Translations under genes and position numbers: made by a program | Notes under the pieces: model-generated | What the model saw: the letters and a program-made list of their open reading frames with translations, nothing else | The model's database searches: none | What the model was told of the DNA's origin: nothing | Assembly: GCA_001792895.1 (NCBI GenBank) | Contig: MARA01000009.1 | Location: 868,001 to 932,000 of the forward strand | Source: Lentinus brumalis | Lineage: Eukaryota; Basidiomycota; Agaricomycetes; Polyporales; Polyporaceae | DNA: 64,000 nt | Direction: 5' to 3' | Shown: piece after piece, positions 1 through 11,299 of the stretch | Layout: each line of letters starts with the position of its first letter | How positions within the stretch are numbered: position 1 is the first letter of the stretch

Positions 1-649
1 CACTGCAAGAATGACACAACGACGTGCAGGCGCGTCTGTTCGGGACGAGGTCCTCAAGGTACGTCTGCAGGGCTTCCTAGGCTAGCGCGCACACTGATAG
101 CAAGGTGTCTTGTGCATAGGCGCGACGGCAGCAGCCCTCCGGCTCAGAAACTGCGACATCGCCTATGCCAAGAACACTCATGCGACACAGTCCTGTGCGG
201 TGTCATCGACAGGACTCTCTGGACGCTCTTAGCGAGGACTCTGCGTATGGCTGCTGCCAGCGCGCTGGCCACGTCAATCGTCTCCTCGACCGGTCTGTGG
301 ACGGCTGGCCAGGCAGCGTCGCTGGATACGATGGAAAAAACATAGATACGCGGTGCCAGGAGACGGTACATAGCACAAGATATAGTGTAATCGTGCGCAG
401 TGTAGTAGGTACCAGCTGCGATGCGAGCCGCGTGCGAGCTTTGGTGTGTCAGTGGGACTACAAAGCTGGAGAGAGTGAAGAGCCAAAGTCCGTACGTACG
501 TGTAGGGGGAATGGGCTGAGAACCTCGGGATCGACGAGCTCGAGGAGTTGAAGAAGATGCATGGGACAAGTCAGTGCATGCAGTACGTAGGTGGGAAGAG
601 AGGTAGTAGGACAGCGGGAAGTAGCTATAGGATGGCAGGATCCGTGAAA
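1..649. other. Gene-free; resembles the 3' flank of the DUF6535 genes
   Basis: No gene recognised. Around 395-475 the sequence (a 'tagtaggtac' motif followed by 'agtgggac' and 'ctggagag') resembles 17,175-17,245 downstream of the second DUF6535 gene, and the 'tagtaggtac' motif recurs at 24,970 downstream of the third. This supports the view that the adjacent tail fragment at 650-840 is the 3' end of a lost DUF6535 copy. Confidence 0.4.
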
Positions 650-840
650 ACGTGGCCTCGCCGGGGGCGCTGACCGCAGAACCGTCCGCGCTCGTGGTAC
701 GGACAGAGGGCGGCGGAACAGCGGAGGAGCGGGAACCGTTCGCAATATGATGTTCGCCGTCTAGCGCCCTTCGGGCACTGCCCGTGGGTTCGTGCGTAAT
801 TGCAGTGGTCGCGACGTGAGTACGCAGTCGACGGTGGAAG
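650..840 (-). pseudogene. Orphan fragment of a DUF6535 gene tail
   Basis: Read on the minus strand, this piece encodes a Ser/Thr/Ala-rich stretch containing 'TGSARRALDGEHH' and 'PPPSVRTTSADGSAVSAPG'. It lines up with 'VGSARGAVDGEHH' and 'RPSVRTASVEEFAHSFPG' in the tail exon of the DUF6535 gene at 4,961-8,106. The DNA also matches directly: 'gggcactgcccgtgggttcgt' here against 'gggcactgcccacagattcgt' at 5,338. No membrane domain, splice sites or upstream exons of the family were found to the right, so only the last exon survives. It is most simply a truncated fourth copy. A long open frame covering it (144-1268) is longer than the homology and is not taken as a gene. Confidence 0.6.
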
Positions 841-2299
841 GTGGGATGGTGTGCCAATGAGGATCGAGATGTCTGGATCCACCGTAGTCCCGGATTGCGT
901 CGCCCTTGCCACTGACGTCGCTCGAAGCCATCGTGGCGTTCGCCCGTTCGAAACTGAAGACTGACTGGGAGCCTTGGAGGTGACGGCACCTTGCGTCGGA
1001 ATCGCAGTGATGGCTGCTCGCGTCCAGGGTAGGAGGGTCGAATGTACATATCAATCTCCTTATTGAACTCCGAGGTGAGCATCCGCATAAGCTGGAGAGG
1101 CAGTGGCGTCAAAGACTGGGGTTGCAGTGACGGCGCGTAAGTGCGGCACGTCCAGAAGACAACCACGAACATCTTCGTGTTCCCCAAATCGTGTAGCCGG
1201 TCGACTGCGCCAGGGCACGGGCTCAACTTCGTGTCCGTGCCTTCGCATTCGTACTCGTAGCCCGGCAAGGGGAGGAATATGACCGATGAACTTCATCTCA
1301 CTTGTACGAGCCTCGGCAGTAGGAGAAGACGCGTCATCGACAGCCGCTAGAGCCAGTAGGCTGACGATGATGGGCAACAGATCCGCGCTTCCTCCAGTTC
1401 GACGGGTCGTTACAGCAGCAGGAGAGGTGGGAAGCACGAAATGAAACGTCTTCGACTTCCCTAGCCCAACATGAGAGTTGGGCTTTCGACCGCGCCTGGT
1501 CCTGGTATCGATTCGTATATGCGCCTTCCTGCGTCCCCACGGGTGAAGACTCATGGCTCGTGACTCGTCGCAGGAACAGGGATGAATGCGACAGCAGGGA
1601 AGCCGCGATTGATGGGGCAAGCTCGTCGGAACGGAATCTCGGTGTCACAGCCCGAACATCGTACGTGTCTGTGCTCGCGACCTGTGCGTCTTGATCTCGA
1701 TGCAACGGTCTACGAAGGTCGGTAGCTGAGAGAGACGAGGTTGAACGGCAGGGCGGGCGGAGAACGCAAGACTGAGCCCGGACGAACAGCATTCTAGCTC
1801 GACGACGGGGGAGCGCTCTCTGTTGCGGATGCAGTGCGGCCAGAGCATGACGATCTGTTGTGTCGGTGGCACCGTCGGCGGGGTGTTGACTACTGACAGG
1901 CTCGCTTCGTGCACCTCCCGGGTCTTCCAAACGGAAGTTACGGTCGGCGGATCGGGCTATCGGAGAGACAGTCAGTAAGCGAGCACGCAGGAACCGAATC
2001 AGGACAGTGACCTTAACGGAGTGCTTCCTAAACACGCCTACGTGACCGAGTCCTCAGGCCGGTACCACGGCAAGGCCGCCAGTGTTGAGAGCGACCCCGA
2101 CGGAGACAGGGTGGGATGTCGTCAGCGAAGGTATACAGTTACGGGCGGCCCCGACGAGCCGGCCACGACAGTATCTGGCCCGCTGACAGCCTTCTCAACG
2201 GCGCGTCCGGATGCAGGCAGAAAAGATTGCTGTAGGTTGATCCCGGAAACGTGGACGGCACGGGTATGGGCAGAGACGCATGCGATAGCTGAGATGTAC
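841..2299. other. No recognisable gene
   Basis: Several overlapping open frames occur on the minus strand, but none shows a known domain, a membrane segment or similarity to another part of the window beyond the DUF6535 tail fragment next door. GC-rich DNA of this kind produces long chance frames. I see nothing else to annotate. Confidence 0.4.
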
Positions 2300-3080
2300 G
2301 ATGATAGAACATTTGGGGTTCACGGAGCGTAGGAAAGATAAGGTGGCAAAAGGCGACTCGCCTAGTACCAAGTCGTGCAAACTGCGACGCGGTTTGAGTC
2401 GACATTTGTAAGTTCCCGTTGCTCGGCGACGCGACTTCAGGCTCCTGACATTGCAGCGATGTGTCCAAAGGCCGGAGCTTGAGCCATGTCTTAATAAGCT
2501 CGACCTTCTCGGGATAAAAACGAGGTCCGAAGTGTATATAGAGGGGTTGAGATAATCTGTATGTCAGAGTCAATGATGGTGAAGAACAGTGCTAACATAG
2601 AGAGAAAAACTGACCCGAGTGAGATGCTCGCGAAACTTGCACTGGTCGAAGCGCACTCTCTCTTGCAGCTCCTCGCGCTCACCAGCACCATCCGCAATCT
2701 CAACCCGCAGTGTCCTGGCCCTTAACAAGCCTAGAAGACCGATAGAGAACACGTTCGAGTAGCGCAGGGAATCAGCCGTCATGGAAGGATGGGCGAAGTG
2801 AAGTTGACCCAGGGCAAGAGAACTGTAGAACTTGCTGTAAGACTCCGGATTCGAGCGCGCATCTCGGAGGGGCCGTCGACAGCAGCAGACATGGACGGGC
2901 AGGTCGCAGACTGGGGCGGGATTGTCTCAGGTCGTAGTGGGTGAGCTTGACAGAGCTGAGGATGGCGGAGAGCAACGCGCTTGCAACGAGTGACAGATGA
3001 TGTCACAGCAGCGTGGCTGCCACGCGGCATCCTCTCCCCTGTGTAAGTAAGTACGTCTTGCCGCCTGCTTGCAGCTACGA
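2300..3080. repeat. Divergent third copy of the 12-13 kb / 22-23 kb block
   Basis: Short stretches match the duplicated block at 11,300-13,450 and 21,300-23,470. 'gcgactcgcctagtac' at about 2,352 matches 12,309; 'acagatgatgtcacagcagc' at about 2,994 matches 'acagatgacatcacggcagc' near 13,083 and 23,170, followed in all by 'gccacgcg'. The order of the matches is kept, so this is probably an older duplicate. No coding function recognised. About 480 bases to its right (3,081-3,559) hold nothing recognisable. Confidence 0.35.
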
Positions 3081-3559
3081 CCGCCATGGGGAAGATCGAC
3101 TACTAATGCGCACTCTGCTGCAATGGTTGTCGCAGGACGCGTAAAGCTGTCCAGCTGTTCGTCAAGTAGCGCTGCCCCTTCCCGCCAGTCTAAGGGATGT
3201 CCTGGAAGCTCTATCCCAAGCCCTCCCGGCTCCTCGTCTACAACACACCTCATCGTCTCCCCGCCACCTGCACTCCGTGCTCCCGCACATGCAGCTGTTG
3301 CCGCTGACATTTAGCCCCGACCCGACCGAAACTGCGGACACGGTACGTATTCTATCCTGTTCTACTAGTACATACGTGCATCGCACCGGTACCTACCCCG
3401 TTTCTATCCCAGCCTTCCTTGTCAAGCGCTGCCCACCTCTGGTCGTTCACACTCCCAGGCTCACGCTCGCAAGTATCTCGCTGTGGACACTACATCCCGT
3501 TCCTACGGCTAGTTGTCTGTCCGAGGTACGGAGTCATACCGCGTCCCACATTGGACCCC

Positions 3560-4960
3560 ATTAACTTATGCGCGGGCTAGATGTGCCGATGAGCTGCAGA
3601 ACTCACGTATAGGGATCTATCGCTCATCCGGGACGGTCGCGGACACGCACGGGGCTTCCGACAGTCCCTCTGCAAAAGTAGGCAAATATGGACGGGCGTC
3701 GGTAAAGCCACAGAAATCGCCAACAATAGCGCATCTACGACGCGGAGATGCAAGGCTGCTTGTAGACATCGTGCCAGGTGTGGCTCGTAGCCACGGTCAT
3801 GCTCACCCCGATACCACCCTCCCGTCTTTCCAGACCCGCTGAGTACTTCGGAGATGGTGGATGTGTGAGGTTTATTGTCGTGCGAGGTGCGTCTCGTAGT
3901 GATGGCCAAGCCGATTCCAGGACTCGTCCTGCGGGCTTCCAGGCGTACATTCATCGTGGTAGGCGGCTGGGTACAGTAAGGTCGTCACTATGTCCATCGC
4001 AACGGCTGACATGCGCACCCATTTCAGCGACCTTCCTCTTCAAGGCGTTCCGTCGTCGAGGCTCGGAGCATGCTCTATCCTCGCTTATCATGGTCAGTAC
4101 GACTCTGAGCTCGGGCGATTTTTGGTTGGCCGGTTGGCCGGTCGTGCTCTTCCTCATCACACGGCGATCCGTCTCGACACAGGTCGTATCTGAATTACGG
4201 AGGAGGCATCGGCACACAGGCACGCCAGAGTATCGCAGACTATGTTGTCTAGGTACGTCGTGTGCGGATCCCGTCACCAATGCGTGTGCTGACAGAAAGA
4301 CCTGTCTCTCACAGGTCTAGACGGTCAGGACGAGGACGCGTGTGCAAGTCGCGATGGAGTCTCTGCGTGCCGTTGACGAGCAAGGCCTTCTCCGATGTCC
4401 TGCCGGGAGCTCGACGAGTTCTCCGTGTTGGCGGACTACCTCGTCGACTCTATGGTGCATGCGACGCTAACAGATGTGCAGTTTTGAATGGTCTGGCGTC
4501 GATTGGAACCCCTCGAGGCCGCTCTACTGCACTGCTGGCTGGAAACATATTTGCATACATATGTGCGGTCTCCCGGACGCTGTACATAGGACGAGATTGG
4601 AAGCGGCATAGTATACTACGTAGTACGTACACAGGAATGCATGATTGTCTCGAATCACTCACCCTGCGAGAGTTCTCGGGTTGTGGGACTGGCAGTAGTA
4701 CGAGAATGGGGTAACGGCGAGCGTGGAGAACCGGATTCGATGACACGAGTATACTGGAACAGAACCATAGGAGACTACGCGAATCAACACGAGCGTGGGA
4801 CGACGAGAGACAAGAAAGCGTGTATGACCAAGTCGGTGTATGCGGCACGGAAGTGGAAGGAGAGGGAGCGGGACAGTCATGGAAGTAGCTAGAGCACGGA
4901 ATGAAAAAGAGAGCCAGTGGGACGGTGACACGGAAGCAGCTGCAAGGTGGAAGTTTGAGG
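3560..4960. repeat. Duplicated block downstream of a DUF6535 gene (pairs with 23,850-25,246)
   Basis: The clearest match is 'gtcgattggaacccctcgag' with 'gccgctctactgc' at 4,498-4,535 against 24,862-24,898. 'ggttgtg' with 'actggcagta' and 'ggggtaacgg' at 4,678-4,718 matches 25,026-25,061. Both copies sit just 3' of a DUF6535 gene, so the duplication unit included the gene and this flank. Hydrophobic frames are present on the plus strand (for example at 4,100-4,170), so it may once have carried a membrane-protein gene, but no intact coding structure could be rebuilt. Confidence 0.4.
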
Positions 4961-7900
4961 TCAAGGTAGGCCGGGATCGCCTGAGGACGGTGGAGGTGTG
5001 GAAGAGGCGGAAGAGAAACCGTTCCCCGTCCTGACCTCTGGGTGGGAAATGACACCCTCGTCGCCCTGTTCAGAGCCCCGGGGGATGAAGCTGACTGGCG
5101 GTTGGTCGACGGTCGCGGGGTCATTGGAGGACGGTGGAACAGCTGGGGCGGAGGTTCCGGTCGCGGCCAGCTGGGCACTACAATCGTCCTCTACAGCACC
5201 TGGGAAGCTGTGCGCAAATTCTTCAACACTCGCGGTGCGTACAGAGGGCCGCGCAAGGGCGGAAGCTGTGGATCCGTTCGTAATCAGCTCCTTCGCAGTC
5301 TGGGAGTGTGCATGGTGCTCACCGTCTACCGCCCCTCGGGCACTGCCCACAGATTCGTCAGGAATTCCGGCGGTCGCGATGTGAGCGGTAGGTTGAGAGG
5401 TAGATGATGTAGAGCATCCGTTCGCTGACACCGTTACCGTCTGGATGCCATCTCGGGTCCCTGATATTTGCTGAGATGCAGCGGCGACGCTGACAGAGTC
5501 GTTGCACGCTGTAGTCGGGGCGGCGATGGTCAGCGGGTCCGCGGTTCCACCAGATGTAGATGCAACACCCGCAGGGAGTTTCTGGATGACCGGAAGTTAG
5601 CGAACATGTGCTAGGACAGGGTCGACGCATGCACCTGCCCAGAGTCATCCATATCGTGCCTGAGAGTCTGAATCCATTCCTCGAAGCTCTCGCGCATATA
5701 ATATGGGATCGGTTCATCTGCGCTGTCCCAATAGCGGACGATGGCTTGTCGCAGCTCTGCGGACATGAGACCCGCCCGCTCTCCATGATCGCGGAGCGCA
5801 TCGAGGACAATGTATGACATGTTGTTTTCCGCCAAGGACGGACTTGTGGATAGAAAATTCGAGAAAGCTTCCAGCGCGCGGGCAGCCTGCGATTGTATGG
5901 CCTTGGACTCCGGGTCATCGCACTTGTAGTCCGACCCGGTTTTTGACGGGATGCAATAGATGATGATTCGAAGAGCGTTCATGGCTCGCTCAATTCTTGC
6001 GTCCTCGATGATGGTCCCCTCTAACCCCTTGAGTGCGTCGTCGATGTAGGCCGAGACAACTAGTATGCGTGCATTAGCTCGAAGGCGGTCAATGAAGCGA
6101 CTTGAATATGGGAAGTTACCGTGCTGGCGGACATCGTTTCCTACGTTTATATCTCGAGTTTCTTCCATTACATATTGCAGGTCGGTCATGTACATATACT
6201 CGGCGATATTCGGAGAGTCGGGAGGTGGTATGCTGTGGTGGTAGTGGCGTATAATACGTGTGAAGTCCACATAGAGCAGGCGTGTCGCTGGAGCATTTGC
6301 CTGAAGCTGTTGACTTGATATGCCGATGTACCTGTACGCAGTTTCCAACGCCGCGCCCAAGGTCGATGGTTGCCACGCAGCGTCATTGCTAGAGGCGTCC
6401 ACGAGGGCGATGAGGGCGCCACTCCACATGCAAGGGTGCACCGACTCCATTGGATCCCAATGTCCGTCCGTCCCCCAATGCGCGATGTTTGCTGACATGA
6501 TCCTCTGAAAGCAGGTTCCCATGGCATTGAGGGAAAGCTCTGTGGTGCACATAGCCGCGAGATGCAGGAAATGGGTAGTCATCGAGGTCGTGTATGCGGT
6601 TGCTACCATCTCGCTGTCTAGTGAGTCTGTATGTCGAGAAACAAGGGCACTTTCCATCCCGCGCCACGCCAGGGTGTAGGCTGCGTCACGTGGGAAGAGC
6701 ATCTTGCAAAGGCGGTAACTATAAGGATGCTCGTCTGACAATTGCTTGGCCCATGAGTATTGAAGGTCGAAGTCATCGAATCCACGAATGTAGAGGCAGC
6801 GATAATGGTGGAGGATCCAAGAACTCAGCTTGTGCCGAGAGTGATGTAGGGCCTTCCTCAATGGTCGGGTGAGTTCGAACAACACTCTTGAAGGTGGGGA
6901 AAGGTAGGAGCAATGCGCTGCAATGCTAGGGAGAACGATGGTGGCGAGGGAGAAGATGACCAGAATGCCAATGAAGGCGGTCCCAACAATGGCCACCGTG
7001 CGGTTGAGGTTCCACAAGAGGATGAGCAACCCGGCGAAGAACAGTCCCGAGGCGATCTGGAGGAGCACAGGGAGAAAGCTCACGATCTCTTTCACGTGCC
7101 ACCGCTGCAAGCTGTTAAGGCGAAGCTGGCGAAGCCGTGCGGTCTGGCGCGTTGTTCCGGAGACCCCGGACTTGTACTCGGTGAGCCATTGCTTCACCAT
7201 AATCGCGATGGATGCGGCGGCCAGGCTCGAGATCAGGCTCGAGAACCAGAGCGCGTTGAGCACGACAATCCATAGCGGCACAGCAGTGGCCTTGACATCA
7301 CCGAGGACGAACCGTGGTTGTGTAGAGTTGGCGAAGGCCTGGTTCACGGTGAAGCCACTGAGCTGCGCCGAGATCCTCTCGAGGGCGACGAGGACGGGAT
7401 CGGGATCGGGGTCCGGAGTGAGGCGCTTGTACAACTCGACGTTGAACGCCGTCTGGATTGCCGAGAACAAGCCCGCCTGCACAAGTATGACATCAGTCCT
7501 AGTTGGTTACGGTGCTTAGGTAGGCGAGGCAGGTGACATACATAGATGAGCAGGTTGTCCATCTCCTTATTCCATCGGTCGACTAGCTCGTCGCTGTAGT
7601 CCTTCACAATTGTTGCTGACTCCTCCCAAGCATCTGCGCGCTGCTTCTCCGTAAAGAATGTCTTCCTAGTCTCCCAGTAACTCTATGTGTTGGTTGAGGA
7701 GTGTAGAATACAATGTGCCGACCCAGGACACAGCACTCACCCTGAGATCCCAGGCCGTCTCCCACTTTGGCCGCTCATTCCTTCCTTCCTTTGGTTCCTG
7801 TGTTCAGTCGTCAGCTCGTTCCACGGAGGTCGAATGAACAGTCTGACCTGTACCGGGGCCGCTTGTCGCGCACTCTCACTACCTCCGCTGCTCGTTGGGA

Positions 7901-8106
7901 TATCAGATGCCCCGGCAGCCGCAGACACTGGTGCCTGTATCTCACCGTCAGCTTCCAATCTCACAACCGAAAACAAGCAGTCGTACCTGCGTCGTGGCCT
8001 CTGGTACACCCTTCGGTGCGCCGCTACTCGCCAGGCCATGGTTTGTGTCTGCCGTCGATGTTGCAGACGCGGTATTTCCGGGATCGTCTGTAGATTTGGA
8101 GGCCAT
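4961..8106 (-). CDS. DUF6535 membrane protein, copy 1 (intact, 7 exons, 935 aa)
   Basis: Exons: 8106-7987, 7934-7848, 7797-7741, 7682-7542, 7476-6120, 6059-5635, 5581-4961. All introns are GT-AG, 50-65 nt, and the total is 936 codons. The DUF6535 signature is 'RWNKEMDNLLIY' joined across an intron to 'AGLFSAIQTAFNVELY'. Four membrane helices lie near residues 132-150, 203-230, 268-290 and 296-318, followed by a basic, conserved 'CSYLSPPS' segment and a soluble region to about 729. The last exon (residues 730-935) is a Ser/Thr/Pro/Ala-rich tail of degenerate repeats. Start ATG at 8106 (MASKS) agrees with copies 2 and 3, whose first exon also ends in Gln. Exon 2 (29 aa) is absent from the other copies. 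The 60-nt fifth intron has no in-frame stop, so retention would add 20 residues. DUF6535 is known only as a basidiomycete membrane-protein domain; its function is unknown. Confidence 0.9.
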
Positions 8107-11100
8107 CTTGAATCTTGATGCTGTCGAGTACCGTAGAGAGGGGGAGAAGTGATGTGACTCCGAGGAATGGGACGAGTGGGAGTAAGAGACTGAAGGGATG
8201 TGCGAGGCTCTCACATTGCATGCTTCCTCACGCTGACGGGAGGGACGTGCATGGCCTGTCAAAGTGAACGCGCACTGGCAGAGAAGACATGCCGCATGGT
8301 GGCTCCGGAACACGTAGCCGCTTCAGACGCGGCTTTAGAGCTACCGGAAGCTGGCGCAAGGTGGACATTGGCTGCAGGTATGCGCTTCTCCACCAAACAT
8401 GAGGAATGAGCAGGCTGCACAGCTCCATGCTCTGCCAAGATACGCAAAGAACGGGCGCAGCGTGGCGGTACGCGCCATAAGTGGATGGCAAACCAGAACA
8501 CCCCGAAGGACGCACGTCTCTCGAGGGACCGCCACCTTGTTGGCCGTGTGAGCACGAGCTAACTGCGCACGAACCTGACAGGTATACCAGCGATGCACAA
8601 TACTTGCTTGATAGAAGCCGGTTCTCGGAAGATTTTTCGGAAGTTTCCCGCACCATCGATACCTCAGGCATCATAGGGATACATAGATACGTATGCGCAC
8701 TCGCAAGCGATGACACAGAGTACTTACTTAGAAGTACGAGCTCGGTAGTGTCGTCGCACAGGAATGAAGACCACTCGTTCAACACCGTATGCTTGATCAG
8801 CGAGCGGATCGAATGTCTGTAGTGTCTGAACAGGATTGGAAACCTTGAGATCATGGAGGCCGGATACTACGACCAGAGCCCGTATACCTGGAGTCAGCAC
8901 CAGGACGAGATGGCGATAGTCCAGAGCATATAAACAGGACAGCGATAGACGAAAGGACTCAGAGAAGGTCCGTGGCGACTGTACGGGTACTAAGGTCAAG
9001 AGGATCGTCCAACGACGATGCGCGTGTGGAGGCAGAGGAGATCCATGTGAACACCAAACATCCATTGGAGTCGGCTCCATGGTCGACGCGTCTGCAGCCG
9101 GTTCTGTACCGGGACGCTGCACACTGAGCGCTGAGTCGTCCGCCCGTGCACGCTGCTCAGACGAGAAGACGACAGGCGGCCCGTGCACCGCCCAATCCTC
9201 GCCGGACTCGCTCCATGCTCATACGCGCATCCAAGCGGCGGACTACGGCAACGAACATGTAGATGTCCGGTACGTGCGGGACGATTGGGGAGGTCCTCCT
9301 GCAGACCCGAGGAGTGTACGCGCAGGATCCTTGATTGCCCCAGTCATCGACGTCGCTCGAGTCTAGACGTCACCGCGTCGCCTACGAGGACGTTCATCGC
9401 TGTGGGAGCGGACAGATGAGGAGCACCGCTCGCGTCTGAGTGCGACGAATTCGAGCATCAGGTGGACCAGCTCAGCCGTCGTGCTGAACACCTCGAGCCC
9501 CAGTCTAGAATGATGAGCATTGCGCCTGGTCTGACGCGATACAGATGCGAAAAGGACGACGTCGGAAACATGCGCCAGCTCATGCCGATCCTATCTCAGT
9601 CGTGGAGGAGCAAGCGGCCGATCCTAGGGTGGGTGGACCGAGGAGGGGGAAGGTCAAATTCGGTGACCCGCATACAGGCTTGCATCTGCGCTCGAGGTCG
9701 GTGCGTCTCCGAGTCGTCTTGTCGCAACGAAGGCTGTGCCAGAATGCGAGAAACACAGTATCCGACGCGACGCGGATATCCGACGCGAGTGGGAGTTGAG
9801 CGGCGACCAGCTCAGTCGACTCGAACATCCCCGCGTTGGACTTGCCGTACGTACTTGTGGCGTGCACGGTTCCTGAACCAGTACTACGAGCGGACCGACT
9901 TCGTTGCTTTCGAAGCTGGGCCTGGGCTGGACATTGATCCTGCAGTTGAGCACGAGGCTGAACATGATCTCGGGCAGTCTTCAAGTTGTCGGCTAACGAT
10001 CGCGAACCGCCCGCCGCTGCGGACGTCACGCTGTAGATGGTCGTGACGATGTCGAGCAGCTGCGAATTCTGGACCAGCATCGCCCGCAGATTGCACTGCG
10101 TCTCCGTTTCCGACGTGCGCAGGTCCACCCATGCCTGCCTTGCGTCTCTCCACCACTCTCCTCATCGCGAAGGTGAACGCGTCAGCCTATAAAATCTATA
10201 CGGTGGTCTCATTAACGGCAGGACGAAATCAAGTGCATGCGAGTGACCTTGACCTCCAATCTTGGCATGAAGTCGAGCATCCACAGCCTCCGACTTCTCC
10301 CTAGGCTGCGGTAAGGGAGGAGGCAACCCGGCGGTGCCAGCGAAGGCAGTAATCACGAGCGCAGAGTGACTTGGAACCCTTCTTCAGGTCGGACTCGAGG
10401 CCGAGCGCAAAGGATCCCTGTAGGTCGGTTCGAGAGGCCGGGGTGTGACAGATGTGCATTCGATGGTGCCTGTATACGCTGACGAAGAGCGGAGCAGACC
10501 GATAGCGAGGGCAAGGGCGAGGAAGGGCTTTGAGCGCCAGGACCTGCGCGAGGATGAGCGACAGAGCAGGGATGCAGAACAGAACCGAGTTCAAAGATGA
10601 CGATGTATTGCGGAACACCAGCGCGTGATACCCAGGCTGCGCATTCACGAGGAAGAACGGGGGATGAGAGAACGAGGGTGTGGGTGTTGCGGGTGACGAC
10701 TCACCTGATACCAGAACAGAGCGAAGATTATTATTGTGACGTCCTTGAGCTGGCGTCCGTACGGCTGCGCTGCTTGAATAAATTCACCATCTCAGAATTG
10801 GACTTGATCCAAACCAGATACTTACGGCGGATTCTTGCAAGTTGAAGGCCGTTCGCATGTGACCTCTTGTAGAGCCCGCGCAGGCATCGATCGTCGCCCG
10901 GACGAGCGGGTATAGGAGAGCTGCGGGGAAAACATTTGTGAGTAATCCAAGGTCAATGATCTTTAATAGTCGTCCTGGATCGCGAGACCTGAACTTGACT
11001 CGGACGAGCCCCGTTGCGAACATCAAACCCGTCGGTGACAAGAACCTGGCCTTAGATGCCTCCGTCAGCAGCTCCTCGCACTTTGCCAACCTGGCAGCCT

Positions 11101-11299
11101 TCAATACAGTTACAGGTTCAAGGAGGCCTGGCTTCTGAAGACAACGAATGAGAGACACGTCCGAGGACAAGCAGGAGAACTGCTCGCATGAACGAGCGAG
11201 CAGGGAAGGCCGACGACTAAGTACTCACCGAAAGCCCAATGAGATCAATAAGGGACAAGGTCTCCAGGCTCCTGGGGCTGGCTCTCGCCGTACTGCAGC
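8107..11299. other. Upstream of DUF6535 copy 1; unresolved, partly duplicated at 28.2-31 kb
   Basis: No gene could be rebuilt. On the minus strand near 8,665 a frame reads 'MPEVSMVRETS', matched by 'MSEVSMFRRYD' near 28,765 upstream of copy 3. 'gaccagctcagccgtcg' at 9,464 resembles 'gaccggtcagctcagccgtcg' at 29,389. The minus strand at 10,350-11,170 shows hydrophobic frames ('SVLFCIPALSLILAQVLAL' and 'VTIIIFALFW') separated by plausible short introns (GTAAGT near 10,828, GTGAGT near 10,706). They may be exons of a membrane-protein gene or its remains. No family recognised. Confidence 0.3.

Noticed and set aside
144..1268. 374-codon minus-strand frame as a gene
   Set aside because: Only about 60 residues resemble anything (the DUF6535 tail). 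The rest has no domain and no conserved partner, and it overlaps several equally long frames.
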